A DNA stretch of 64,000 bases from Leucaena leucocephala (taxonomy: Eukaryota > Streptophyta > Magnoliopsida > Fabales > Fabaceae): assembly GCA_037074615.1 (NCBI GenBank), contig CM073557.1:10618501-10682500 (forward strand), read 5' to 3'. The position numbers and the translations under genes are program-made. Below are positions 47,501-60,110 of this stretch, piece by piece (position 1 is the stretch's first letter; each line of letters opens with the position of its first letter). The notes under the pieces are model-generated. The model had not been told where the DNA came from. It did not search any database and saw only the letters and a list, made by a program, of their open reading frames with translations.

Positions 47501-49261
47501 TTCTCATACCATTGAAATTTTTGTACTGGGCCACAATTTAATTACAGATCCCTTGGAAAATGACTGAAATGCCCTTAGTTCACTATGTTACACTATATTA
47601 ACCCTAAAGGCATAATTGTCATTTCACACCTCTTTACACTGTCTCAGAGCATATACTAGCTCTGACTAATCACATTTATACTATATTACATGATTTTGGC
47701 CTGTCCAGAATAAACAAAATGCCTTACATCCATCACTAGTACAATATGGACATCCAGGGGTATTTTTGTAATTTTACACTTTTCCTGGACTACTATGGAC
47801 TCTGGCCCACTTAACTATCCATTCACCATGTTGGGCTCATGATGGCGCCATTTGGGCCTTTATATGGGCTCATTGCCTTTATTGCCCTTATGGCCTAATT
47901 CACAAGACATCTCTCCTGATCCTATTTATCGGGTATTTTATTTCACTGTAAAATCTCGTAAGAATTCTACAGGATTTCTTTTCTAACTCTGTTAACTTTA
48001 TAAATTCTTATATTAAATATAGGAATTTTCTATAAAGTTTCATCTGATTCTAATGTGTGAAAAATACTGTAATAATTCTTCTAACTTTAGAAATTTATAT
48101 CAATTAATTGGGATGTCAAATCAAAATTCTGTGTTGCTTTAAAATGATAGGAATAATTTTGTCTATCTATTAGTAAAATTTGGGTCTTATCTGATTATGG
48201 GCATTTTTGGCCTATTTCGGCTTAACTTTCTCATAATTACATTTAGGTCCCTGAACTTTTCAATAATTACGTATAAGCCCATGAACTTTTGGCTATTTGC
48301 ATTTAAGTCCCTTAACTTTTGAAAAATACACTTAAGGGCCTAACTTTTGTTTCTACTTTCACTTTTTGCCTTTAACCTTTTCTACTTTATATTTTAGTCC
48401 TTCTCTTCCCTCAAGACTCATCTAACCTTTATCTTTTCTTCTAATCTTCGTCATAATCCTTTCCAAACCTCTTTCCATTATCAGTACTATACATATAGGA
48501 AAATATTAGGATATGGCAAAGGTAATGAGCCTATGCAAAGGCCCAAATGGCATCACAATAAGCCCAATAAGGTGACTGGACAGTTAAGTAGGCTAGAGTC
48601 CAGAATAACCTTGGAAAAGTACGAAATTATGAAAATACCCCTATATAGTCAGATTGTACCAGTGATAGATGGAGGGCATTTTAGTCATTCTGTATAGGTT
48701 AGAAATATCCCATATAGTATAAATATAATTAGATAGAGCCAGTATATACCCTAATACAGTGTAAAGAGGTGTGAAATGACAGTTTTACCCTTAGGGTTAA
48801 TATAGTACAAGAAAGGGCAACAAGGGTATTTTGGTCATTTCTCAAGGGATGGATGGCAGATAAATACTCATTCTGACAATGTCAATGGTATAAGAAACCT
48901 AGACACTGGTTTCTAGGACATAATACATATTCTAGAATATTCTAAAAATTAGGAACATTAGTCTAGTTTTTGTGAAACTACTCCGATCGGTACCAAACTC
49001 GACTGGAATTTTTTCTATCAGTATATTTTACTTTTTCTAGCCACACATGGCCTTAAATGATGTCATGCATGGCATCAAAGGCAAGGCTTCTAGGGCAAGT
49101 TTGTTTTAAGAATAAATATGGACCATTAGATCAAATAGTAACCAAATCAGTCTTGGCCATCCATTTCCACCCAAATTTATCTTTAAATACCCCCTCATTT
49201 CAGACTTCATTCAGCAGCTTTGGGAACCTTAGGGAAACTCTTGCAAAATTTCATTTGAACC
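44517..49261 (+). mobile_element. truncated LTR B0 (related 3.2-kb Gypsy family) with A4 inside
   Basis: Starts TGTTATATCCCCAATTTTT, the same start as LTR B2 at 53118 (TGTCATATCCCCAATTTTTTG). Without the A4 insertion it is only about 1340 bp: the full U3, a damaged TATA region (tttaaatacccc near 49184) and some 80 bases of leader. It then ends abruptly at about 49261, where Athila-like sequence begins. The expected right end (aaggatgtgaca) and the second TTTAC are absent, so a deletion or replacement removed the rest. Confidence 0.78.
45122..48518 (-). mobile_element. solo LTR A4
   Basis: 3397-bp LTR of the LARD-like family, TGTAACATCC...GGATATGGCA, same orientation as 30911-34257. Flanks AAAGT (45117-45121) and AAGGT (48519-48523) form a target duplication with one change. 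Sequence of B0 resumes exactly across it (…gcaaaaagt / aaggtaatgagc). It is more diverged from the A2/A3 LTRs than those are from each other, so it is older. The TATA box is damaged (tattata near 47177). Confidence 0.9.
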
Positions 49262-50201
49262 AAAGGGAACTATTAAATTGGCTCCCCAAAAATGGCGCCA
49301 TTGATATGCCTCAAGATTGTCGACTATTAGGCTTTAAAATAAAGAGTGTACCCTAATATACATTATAGAGCATAACCCTATCGTTCTTCTCAAGGAGCCT
49401 TTAATGTGGAATCCTACAAATTAGTGAATGATAACTTTGAAAAGCTGAGAAAAAAATGGAGTTTTGGGTTTGATCAAACATTAATACAATAAAAAAAGGG
49501 TGTAATGAAAGTAAATGTTTTTGAAATTATTTTGTGATGATTGAAGGAGAAATATAATAAAAACACCTCTTGATGATGAGAACATAATTGATGATTTAAC
49601 TCCATATAAAGCATGGAACTTAATTGAGAAAATAGCAAGCAATGACTAGCAGTATGGGGGCTATGATGCTAGAAAAGTCTATGAGGTTTCTACAAGGCCT
49701 TCTCAAGATTATAATAGCTTGTCTTCTCAAGTTGCTGTTATGAATGCTCAGATCAATAATCTAGCTACTCAATTGAGTAATTCACATGTTCAAACCTCAT
49801 ACTCTTAAGCTCTTGTTACTCCCAATTGACAACTTTGTTATTCTCATATGCATACCATTGTTAATTGTCCTACACACTATGCAATATATCAGCTATCTAT
49901 CAAGGCAAACCAAACCAGTATCCATAAAGGAATCCATACTCCAACACATATAATGAAGGATAGAGAGATCATCATAATATCATATGGAGGGATAGAGTTG
50001 GAGATAGGAATTTTGGACAAAATATATTCAATAATAATAGACAAGTCGCTGAATCTTCTAGAGCTATATAATTACCTAGTGCTACAAAAGATGATGGTAT
50101 ACCTGAGATCATTAAAAGCATTAATGTGATGAACGCAAATTAAACTCTATAAACACAAATTTTAGCTCTAACTTCAAGGACCTAAGATCTATTATGGAGA
50201 A
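49262..50201 (+). pseudogene. Athila-like Gypsy gag remnant, first part
   Basis: Near 49290 the bases tggcgccatt resemble the tRNA-Asp-type primer-binding site used by Athila elements. After 49560 the plus strand reads LTPYKAWNLIEKIASN, GGYDARKVYEVSTRPSQDYN, SSQVAVMNAQINNLATQLSN and, near 49930, NPYSNTYNEG followed by a stop and RDHHN. This is the pattern of plant Athila-type Gag (TAWNLIEEMA, LAAQVAALTKQ, PYSNTYNPGW). Stops and a frame change are present. It continues at 58607 after the B1 insertion, where GAGAA is present on both sides. Confidence 0.68.
49352..49580 (+). repeat. direct repeat flanking the Athila-like remnant, copy 1
   Basis: Shares with 59541-59781 a diverged but colinear sequence, including cataaccctatcgttcttct, tcaaggagcc, ttgatgcaataaaa-type and ctcttgatgatga stretches. 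It may be part of a leader or LTR end of the Athila-like element, or a separate repeat. Confidence 0.6.
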
Positions 50202-52104
50202 CGTCACATCCTTACTTTTAATATCAATTACACTTCATCAGAAGTTATTAGAACCAATTACATAATCACTTGCTTTCAAAATATTTATTTTCAAAAGAAT
50301 TGCTCTAGGGGCTATTGTTCACTTTTACTGTTTATTTGGTAATTCTAGAACAAGTACCCAATTTTGAAAATTCATAATTAATTATAACAAAATCAAAATA
50401 ATGTGGTTCCATTTTATAATGGAATCTCTTTCATAGATATTTGAAGGAAAAATATGAAATTGAGGTTTTCGTGCCCAAATGAAATCAGTTATTCATTAGA
50501 AATCACTGTTCATTTGCTAAAATCTGGAAGTTCTAGTTTCTTTCCCTTAATTTCAAAAATTAATTTCTCTTTGGTTACTTATCTAAAAGAATCATGTTAC
50601 CTATGGATTTGAAGCTCTGGATATGTTATTTAAGTTCATAAAATTACATAGAAAAACTCATTCATTTGATATATGAAATTATGGTGTGAAGGTCGCTACC
50701 TCTGAACACCCACTTTATCTCAACTCCAGATTTTAACTTCAACTTAGAAAAGTCAGAAAAATTCAAATTATTAACCAATTGAGGCGTTATTGGTGTTACT
50801 TTAAAGCTCTGTATCTTAGCTATAATCATGCAAAGTTTCAGACTAAAATTCGTTGGTTTAGGCATTATAAACATCGTCACAAAGCGTCAGCCTCAGAACA
50901 TAGTTACAGAATCATACACCATGCATACTAACATATCATCCTATAGTGCCATGTAAGTAATGTAACTTATTATACAAAATCATCCATGTTTACCCTCTTT
51001 CCTTGTGAAGTTCCAGCACCTATAACATGGTTATGCATGTGGAAGGAATGAGATTTTATGGAAATCCCAATAGCAAGTTACACAAACCATAATATCATGC
51101 ATGATTGATTGGATGCTTAACATGTTATCATGAGATGGGAGCTACATCATAATGGTACATAAGAAAACTCTAACATGCATATTTTCATTACATAACTTGA
51201 AAGGAGTTGCAATCATTCATAACTCATCATCAACATGATGACACATTCTCATGCTCAACCAAACACCACAATCAACAAGCAAGCAAACAATTAAGTATAC
51301 ATGAGACTATAGTTAGGTATTCTTGCTATCTCTTAGCTATCCTTGTCAAGGTATTCTTGGTATGATTTCCTTCCTTCACAAATTTCAAAACCTAGCCATT
51401 ATACAGTAATATCAAGTTACCACTCAACTTGAAACCAAATCCAAGACTAGGTTTTCACTAACTTGCTTTCTTTATCCCTATTATGTTTCATACTTGCATC
51501 TTTCCAAAATAAATTCTCATAGTTCATTTCCACATAATTTTTCATGTAGAATCCAAATATAAAACTAGAATTTCAAGAATCAAATCATACCACTTGCTAT
51601 AGTACCAAACCGAATCAACCCTCTTGCTTTCCAAAAATTCACATTTTAATTTCAATGCTTCCAATACTTGTTCTCCTACGTTATCCCCACACAATTTTCC
51701 ATTTTAAACTCATTGGAAGCATCAAAATCATGAAATTCCATCATATGAACAGTGTCACATATAGTACCAGCAAGAACATAAAACCTCAATTTCAAACATA
51801 CTTGAATTTCCAAGCTTATACCACTTGATTCTAGCTTGTTTAAGCTTGTCTAAATTATCCATAACATAAAACTCATATTTTAACCACATATGGACAGCAC
51901 TTCCAGAAGCAATCATAAGAGAAATATGGTACAAAAACCCCTTAAAACCAAGATCTAACTTGATAGAATTAAGCTCAAGATCAAGGGAGATGATTACCTT
52001 GATTGTTGCTTTACTTTATGTGCTTCTTTCTTGGTTGAATGGAAATTTTCCAAGAGTTTCCCTAAGGTTCACCATTCATGCCAAAAATGAGCTGAAAGTG
52101 GTGG

Positions 52105-52112
52105 TATTTATA
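52105..52112 (-). promoter_or_regulatory. TATA box of LTR B1
   Basis: tatttata on plus, TATAAATA on minus, placed as in the other A and B LTRs. A splice-donor-like CAAG|GTAATC lies downstream at about 51995-52005 on the minus strand. Confidence 0.6.
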
Positions 52113-54416
52113 GATGATCTTGGGTTGAAATGGAAGGCCAAGATTGATTTGTGCACTATTTGATCTAAGAGCTCACATTTAATCTTGGATTTAACTTTTC
52201 AAAAAGGGAAATTATGACATCATCCATGACATCATAAGGGACAACTCAAGGGACACCTCATGGGGTTATGTTTTGCAATTCTCATGGGGAGGAAGCCTTT
52301 GAAAAATTCCAGTTCAATCCGCTATTGGCTCGGTCCGATTCCCCAAAAACTGGACTATTTTCTGTTCCTAATTTTTATAATATCCCAAGATATGTATTCT
52401 ATCCTAAAAATCAATGTCTAGGTTCCTCATAACATTGACATTGTTAGACTAAGTATTTATCTGCTATCCATCCCTTTGGAAATGACCAAAATACTCTTTG
52501 TGTGCTTTCTTGCACTATATTAACCCTAAGGGCATAATTATCATTTCACCCTGTATTACCCTACCTCAGGGCATATACTGGCTCTAACTAATCATATTTA
52601 CACTATATCCCATATTTGTAGCCTATTCCAGATGACCAAAATGCCCTCCATCCATCTCTGGTACAATATAGTCATCTAATGGCATTTTCATAATTTCACA
52701 CTTTTCCTGGGTATTGGCCTATTCTACTGATAGACTGGTATCCTGTGTTTTGGGATCTCCTTGGTACCATCCTAGGCCCATATAGGAGGTCATCTGAGTC
52801 TATTCTATCTAGGCTTACTTACTGCTAAGTTTCCTAATCGGATCATGGGTGTTCTCAAACTCCCATCAAAATTCACTAATATGAGGATAATCTTTCATAC
52901 AGAGCTCCTTCCGGGGTTCTATCAGATTCATGACATCTGATGTCATGGGGCACACCTTCCTATAACTTTTTCACTTATATCTGGGTTCTATGGTATCTGA
53001 TAAAATTTCAGATAACTTTTAGACTATCAAATAAATATCCACTATCTGGAGTCCTAATAAAATTTCTATATGATACTAGATTAACCAGCATAACTTTCTG
53101 TATTTACTAATGGAATGTGTCATATCCCCAATTTTTTGACCTGATGTGCCTGTACAATTTATCTGCAATGGATATAAGATTCTTGGAATAAACTGTATCA
53201 GATTGTGAAAGGAAAGGGAAGGATTAATAACTAAGGAAAGAATAGGGACCAAAATGAAAATTTAAAAGTTTGAAGGTGAAAAGTGAAAGTAGAAGAAAAA
53301 GGAGGGACCTAAATGCAATTAATGAAAAGTTCAGGGACTAAAGTGCAATTATTCAAAAGTTAAGGGACCTAAATGTAAATATGGAAAAGTTGAGCCAAAA
53401 TAGGCCAAAAATGCCCGAAATCAGATCAGACCCAAATTTTACCAGTAGATAGACAAAAATATTCCGGTCAGTTTAACGTAACACAGAATTTTGATTTGAG
53501 GTCCCGATTAATTGATATAAATTTCTGAATTCGAAAGGAATTTTTACAGTATTTTTCAGATCTCATCATCAGATGAGACCTTATAGAAAATTCACATATT
53601 TAATATATGAATTTATAAAATTGAGAGAGTCAGAAAAGGAATCCTGTAGAAACCATACGGGATTTTTTAGTGAAATAAAATACCCGATAAATAGGATCGG
53701 GAGAGTTGTCGTGAATTAGGCCATAAAGGCAATACAGGCAATAAGCCCATAATAAGGCCCAAATGGTGCCATCATAATCCCATTAAGTTGACTGGACAGT
53801 TATGTGGGCCAGAGACCAGAGCAGTCCAGGAAAAGTGCAAAATTACGAAAATACCCCTGGATGCCTATACTGTACCAGTAGTGGATAGAGGTCATTTTGG
53901 TCACTTTAGACAGGCTAAAAACATGTCATATAGTATAAAGAGGATTATTTAAAGCCCATATACACCATGAGCCAGTATAAAGAGGGGTGAAATGACGATT
54001 TTGCCCTTAGGGTTAGTACAGTACAGGAAAGGACACCAAGGGTATTTTGGTCATTTCCCAAGGGATGGATGGCAGATAAATACTCAGTATAATATTTTCA
54101 ATGATATGAGAAGCCTAGACATTAATTTCTAGGATAGAATACATATTCTGGTATATTATAAAAAAAAAGTAGGAACAGAACACAGTCCGGTTGTTGTGAA
54201 ACTGCACTGATCGGTACCGGATTGGACTGGAATTTCTCCAGAAGGTTCTTTGCATGGGCAGCACGCCACCTAACCCTCTTAGGTGTCCCATGAGCTGTCC
54301 CACATGATGTAATACTTATTCTTTTTAGAAAAAGTAAAATCCAAGATTAAATGTGAGCCTTTAAATCAAATAGTAACCAAATCAATCTTGGCCATCCATT
54401 TCAACCCAAATTTCTC

Positions 54417-54424
54417 TATAAATA
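54417..54424 (+). promoter_or_regulatory. TATA box of LTR B2
   Basis: TATAAATA in tctctataaataccccc. A splice-donor-like CAAG|GTAATC lies about 110 bases downstream, at about 54527-54534. Confidence 0.65.
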
Positions 54425-55298
54425 CCCCCCTATTCAGAACACTTCGGCATGCATGGTGAACCATAGGGAAACTCTTGCAAAATTTCCATTCAACCAAGAA
54501 AGAAGCAACCAAAGTGAAGTAACAAGCAAGGTAATCATCTCCCTTGATCTTGAGCTTTGTTCTAGCAAGTTAGCTCATGGTTTTAAGGGGTTTTCATGCT
54601 ATATTTCCCTTATGGTTGCTGCTGGAAGTGCTGCTCATATGTGGTTAAAATATGAGTTTTATGTTATGGATAGTTTAGACGAGCTTAAACAAGCTAGAAT
54701 CAAGTAGTATAAGCTTGTGAATTCAAGTATGTTTGGATTTAGGGTTTTGTGTTCTCGCTGGTACTGTTCATATGATGGAATTTCATGATTTTGATGCTTC
54801 CAATAAGTTTAAAATGGAAAGTGGTGTGGGGATAAAGTAGGAGAACAAGTATTGGAAGCATTGGAATCAAAATGAGAATTTTTGGAAAACAAGAGCATGC
54901 ATTTCGGTTTGGCACTGTAGCAATTGCTATGTTTTGATTTTGGAAATTCTGATTTCATATTTGGATTCTACATGAAAAATTATGTGGAAATGAACCATGA
55001 GAATTTATTTTGGAAAGGTGGAAGTAGGAAACATAAATTAGAGAAAGAAAGGGAGCTAGTGAAAACCTAGTCTTGGATTTGGTTTCAAGTTGAGTTGTAA
55101 CTTGATATTATGTTGTAATGGCTAGGTTTTGACATTTGTGAAGGAAGGAAAGCACTTCCAGAAGGTCTTGACCAAGATAGCTAAGAGGTAGCAAGGATAC
55201 CTAACTATAACTCATGTTTGTTTAATTGTTTTGCTTGCTTGTTGATTATGGTGTTTGGTTGAGCTTGAGCTTATGTTATCATGTTATGATGAAGTATG

Positions 55299-57253
55299 TG
55301 TTGGAAATCGTGCCCTAGGGGCCAATCATTGTCTTATGAACATTATTGATTTATGAATTTATTAAATGAGTTATCATATTATTTGCATGTTTACTATGAT
55401 GACCATCCTTGGATAATTCATGATATTATCCTAAATGTCCCTGGTCAATCATCTATGTGGGAGCACAGATGAAATAAGACCAGTATGACTTTGAAGATGT
55501 ATAGAGATATAAATCAAAGTCATAAGCACATGTAAGAGTACAGGGTGTTGGACCGACCCGCTATGAGAGAACTGCATGGGTAACGTCATAAGCTTCTCTC
55601 ATATACAAACCATGTCAATATGCCCTTTGACCTGAGATCATCATGGATTCCTACATGACAAAACGCTCAGCTTTAACCTAGTCAAAAGTCACTTTTGACC
55701 GAGTGATCATAAAGACTATGTTCGGGCTTAGTGGTTTTTCATGCGGAGGAATGTGAATGGTCAAGATGGAATTTGTCCCTCACATTCGTAGAGAGATATT
55801 ACTGGGCCCCTCGATGAGTGAGTCTGAGAAATGTATGGCCATACTGTAATAGAAAGGTAGTTCCATTTCTATAGTCAGACTACTCAGGGATCGAGAAAGT
55901 AACGGTCGGGAATAGGAGGATGACATCATCCATGCCTCATCCATGACCAAAATATCGCGTGACAGAAGGGACATGATATGGTTGTATAAAAGGTTACATC
56001 GTTTATCGATCCTCATATGATTTGGGTAGTCGTTATGTCTTGCTAAAGACCGCTTGCGACTTGTGGGCTAGTATAGCAAATGGCCCACTGCCAACTTCAT
56101 ATGGGCCTACAGGGTCGCACACAAAATAGCCCAACACGAGCTATGATGTCCAGATTCATTGAATCTAAGACATGTCCAGATTCAATGAATGATCCAGGTG
56201 AATGTATGTATATTTATTTATATTTATATTTGTATATATATAAATTTGTATATATATATTATATATATGAGATATATGAGATTTAATTTATAAGGATAAA
56301 TTAAATCTCTATCACGTTTGAATTCGAAATTCAAATTGATAGGATATCTCATATAAGAGATATTTATGAGATTTAATTTATAAGGATAAATTAAATCTCT
56401 ATCACGTTTGAATTCGAAATTCAAATTGATAGGATATCTCATATAAGAGATATTTATAAGATTTAATTTATAAGGATAAATTAAATCTCTATCACGTTTG
56501 AATTCGAAATTCAAATTGATAGGATATCTCATATAAGAGATATTTATAAGATTTAATTTTAAGGATAAATTAAATCCCTATCATGTTTGAATTTGAAATT
56601 CAAATTGATAGGATATCTCGAATTTGTTTTATGAGAATAAATCAAATATAGTTCAGTCTCACCTTTATTTAAAGTTAAATAAATAGGTAATTAAATCTGT
56701 GGGACGGATTTAATATTATTTATTTAATTAGTTTCTTATAAAATTATACAATATATGATATTGTATTATTTTCGGAATTAATATAAGATTAACTCCTAAA
56801 ATCCTTTTCGGTTAGGGAAAACGCAGAGCATCCTATATATCTAATATTAGGAGCTACGTTTTGGAATAGATACACACATAGAACACAGAAAGGCCGAAGG
56901 GGACTCTGCAAAAGGTTTGCAGATAAGAAACTGCCAAAATAGAGACGGAGAGGACGAACTCTTGAGAAAGCCCTGGAGGGACAAGAGACGCTAGCACGTC
57001 GTTCGTGGTTGAAAAGCTGTTCGTGTGGATACCAGTAGAGGAAGCCGACCTGAGTCGTCGACTTCTTGTGATCAGAAAGGGAGCACGAGCCGCAGAGAGA
57101 AGCTGTGAACGTCGTGACCGAAAGCTGTGGAAGTCGCTGAGACACACTGAGGGTAATGCTTCTTCCCACTTGACTTAAACACATACGGTAGATCCTGGCA
57201 AGGAATGAAAAATTTTAAGATAATTTCTGCTGCGTGTCTTTCAATTCCTTATA
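55299..57253 (+). mobile_element. Copia-T family solo LTR in B2
   Basis: 1955-bp LTR from TGTTGGAAATCG to CCTTATA, with a perfect GTATG duplication (55294-55298, 57254-57258). It is opposite in orientation to the Copia-T LTRs and same as 21553-23408. The minus-strand frames at 56789-57184 match the LTR frames in Copia-T and are not genes. Confidence 0.94.
56278..56620. repeat. 90-bp tandem repeat in Copia solo LTR, about 3.8 copies
   Basis: The unit beginning gatttaatttataaggataa starts at 56280, 56370, 56460 and 56550, a 90-bp period. It is the same unit as the 91-bp array of Copia-T, one base shorter and one copy longer. Confidence 0.9.
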
Positions 57254-58601
57254 GTATGAATGATTGCAACTCCTTGCAAGTTATGTCATGACAATATGCA
57301 TGTTAGAGTTTGCTTATGTACCATTATGAAGTAGCTCCCATCACATGATAACATGTTAAGCATACAATTATTCATGCATGATATTATAGTTTGTGTAACT
57401 TGCTATTGGGATTTCCATGAAATCTCATTCCTTCCACATGCATAACTACGTTTTAGGTGCTGGATCCTCTCAAGGGAAGAGAGTAATTGTTGATGATTAA
57501 GTTTGTATAACAAGTTATATGACTTATATGACAATATGGGATGATATGTTAGTGTGTATGGTGTATGTTTCTGTAACCCTATTTTGAGGCCGTGGTGATG
57601 TGACGCTGATTTTGATATGTAAACCAACGATTTTTAGTCTGAAATTTGGTGTGAAGTTATCTAAGATACATATCTTTAAATGGACACCAATAACTCCTTA
57701 ATTGGATAAGTATCCGAATTGTTATGATTTTCAAAAGTTGGAAGTAAGATCTGGAATTGAGATAAAACGAGTGCTGAGAGGCAGTGACATTCATGTAATA
57801 ATTTCATATATCAAATGAACGAATTTTTCTATGAAATTTGGTGATCTTAAAGAGGACGTCTAGATCTTTAATTCCATATGTAACATATTTCATTTGGACA
57901 AGTAACCAAAGAGAAACAAATTTTTAAATTTAAAGCAAAGAAACTAGAACTTTTAGATTTTACCAAATGAACAGTGATTTTCAATGATTAAACTGATTTC
58001 ATTGGGACAAGAAAACCTCAGTTTCATATTTTTCCCTCAAAGATATGTGAAAGAGATTTCATTAAAAATTGGAACCATATTATTTTGATTTTTTTACAAT
58101 TAATTATGAATTTTCAAAGTAGAGTACATGTTCTGGAATTACCAAATGAACAGTAACAGTGAACAGTACCCGAAAGCAAAACTTTTGGAAATGGATATTT
58201 TCAAAGTAAATGATCATGTAATTGGTTCCAATCACTTCTAATGGAGTATAATTGAGGTTAAAAGTAAGGATGTGACAGAATGTGGGACTGAAATACTTTC
58301 AGGCAGTTCTAAGCCTTTTATGGATGATCTTTTCTATAATTATATTTAGGTCCCTGACTTTTTGCATATTTACATTTAAGTCCCAAAACTTTTGAAAATT
58401 ATCACTTTTGGCCGAGCTTTGGTTTCTACTTTAACTTTTGGCCTTTAAACTTTTCTACTTTACATTTAGGTCCCTATGTTTTATTTAGGCAATAATCCTT
58501 CTCTTTCCTTTCACAATTTGATACAGTTTATTCCAAAAATCTCATGTCCATTTCATATAAACTGTATAGTTACATCAGGTAAGAAAATTGTGGATATGAC
58601 A

Positions 58602-59540
58602 GAGAATGACCTAGCAATAATAGATTCTAAATTTGCTACCTTGGAGAGTAAAATAGAATAGTGGGAAATAAAAGCCTCTAACATGAATGGCTATATATCA
58701 CAGCTAGCCAATTCAATAAGTGATGTTCAGGCAAAAATTAGTAAAAATCTACCTTCAAGTACAGTTGTTAACCCTAAATTTGTGAATGCTATAAGTTTGA
58801 TAAGTGACAAGCAAGTTAGGGAACAAGTTACATATGCTAAAAGTGAAGAGGAATGTGGGTAGACACTTATTCCAGTAGTCTAATGATAAATAGTAATGAT
58901 AGGTCTAAAAGTAAGAAAGAAGCACAATTCCTTGGGAAGAAAAAGGCTACAGAAAGTTAAATTGATTATGCACAAGATTCAGAAGGTTGTGGATAGGAAA
59001 ACAACAAGGCAACTGAGCTACTTAAGGCTATGGATCCTGATTTAAGAAATCCTCGAGTGAACACAACTAAAGAAACACAATCAATAGTAAATTTATAGCT
59101 CAAGTAGCAAGAAACAACTTCTAGTTTAGCTGAGAAAGAGGTCAATATGAAGGATTTACCTATCCTAAGGGAATTCATGAGTAGCGAGAAGAAAGCCTTA
59201 GAGGAACATAACAAGGAAGTGATTGATGTTTTTAGCAAGATTGAAATAAATGTGCCTATGCTGGAGAGAGTTCAAAGAGTACCAGAATATGCAAAGTGTT
59301 TGAAGGACAGTTGCACACACAAGGAAAGATATAAACCTAATGAACTGGTGCAAGTGGGACCTAAAGCTTCTATACTTTTCAAATCTCAACTTCTAGTGAA
59401 GTGTAAAGATCTAGGTGCATTTTCTATTCCTTGTACAATTGGCAAGGTAACTTCTCCTAGTGCATTGTTAGATTTAGGTGCTTGATTAGGGCAGATTGTT
59501 GTCATATGATCCATCAAATAAAGATAATTGCTCCCTATTA
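58602..59540 (+). pseudogene. Athila-like gag end and protease remnant
   Basis: Plus-strand reading continues from 50201: ENDLAIIDSKFATLESKIE, NGYISQLANSISDVQ, STVVNPKFVNAISLISDKQV (58607-58830). Then, after decay, FMSSEKKALEEHNKEVIDVF, INVPMLERVQRVPEYAKCLK, LVKCKDLGAFSIPCTIGKV and ALLDLGA (59147-59485). The last two match the aspartic-protease region of Athila-type polyproteins (FTIPCTIG..., LCDLGAS). No reverse transcriptase follows, so the rest of pol is missing. Stops are frequent. Confidence 0.72.
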
Positions 59541-59781
59541 ATCTAGTATAAGGCGCAACCCTATCATTCTTCTCAAGGAACCCTTTTTATTGGAGCCCTA
59601 CTAGATTGGCAACAAAACCATTGAAAACCTAAGTGAAAGTAAAATGGGTTTGGGGTTGATTGATTTTTTGATGCAATAAAATAAGGGTGCAGTAAAGTAA
59701 ATAGTTTTTGTATTTTTGATTAAGATGGAAAATGAGTGGATTGTGAAAGAAATATGTTGAGAAAGACTCTTGATGATGAAA
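59541..59781 (+). repeat. direct repeat flanking the Athila-like remnant, copy 2
   Basis: Diverged copy of 49352-49580, in the same orientation (aaccctatcattcttctcaa, atgcaataaaataagggtgc, ctcttgatgatga). Confidence 0.6.
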
Positions 59782-60110
59782 CCTATCTATCATTGCTCTT
59801 AATATGATATGGGAATTTTAAAATAAGTCTTAAATAAAATCTCAATTGATCGATTTAGTCCATAACATTAATATTCCTTAAACTCCTTTGATCAAAGCTA
59901 GTTCAAAAACTATTCATGTGCTCTTAAAAACCACTTAACGTCTAATTAAATCATATGATAAAAATGATCACTAATCGATGACCATAGATTTCAAGCAATC
60001 GAACCAGTTAGTAATGATCTTTGATAAAAGCCCAATTATCTAGAAATCAAAATTGAAATATTCATATTAAAATCAACATTCAAATATCCAAGTTCAATTA
60101 CAAAACCTAA
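59782..60110. other. no feature recognised
   Basis: AT-rich DNA between the second direct repeat and LTR B3. No coding or terminal motif seen. Confidence 0.4.

Larger units (their letters stand above)
53118..58278 (+). mobile_element. solo LTR B2, carrying a Copia solo LTR
   Basis: TGTCATATCCCC at 53118 to GGATGTGACA at 58278, flanked by GAATG (53113-53117 and 58279-58283). Removing the Copia solo LTR and one GTATG leaves about 3201 bp. It is in the opposite orientation to its host B1. TATA box TATAAATA at 54417-54424. The short frame at 54453-54707 lies in the leader and is not a gene. Confidence 0.93.
50202..58601 (-). mobile_element. solo LTR B1, carrying solo LTR B2
   Basis: Begins CGTCACATCC (the usual first T is C), ends GGATATGACA at 58601, with GAGAA on both sides (50197-50201 and 58602-58606). 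Removing B2 and one GAATG leaves about 3234 bp. Minus-strand TATA box at 52105-52112. It lies within the Athila-like gag, whose reading resumes across it. The family is related to but distinct from the A LTRs (shared leader and shared 'ggtccctgacttttt' blocks). Confidence 0.9.

Noticed and set aside
49848..50129. Plus-strand 93-aa open frame as an independent gene
   Set aside because: It starts in the decayed Athila-like gag and moves into another frame; the gag frame explains the sequence better.
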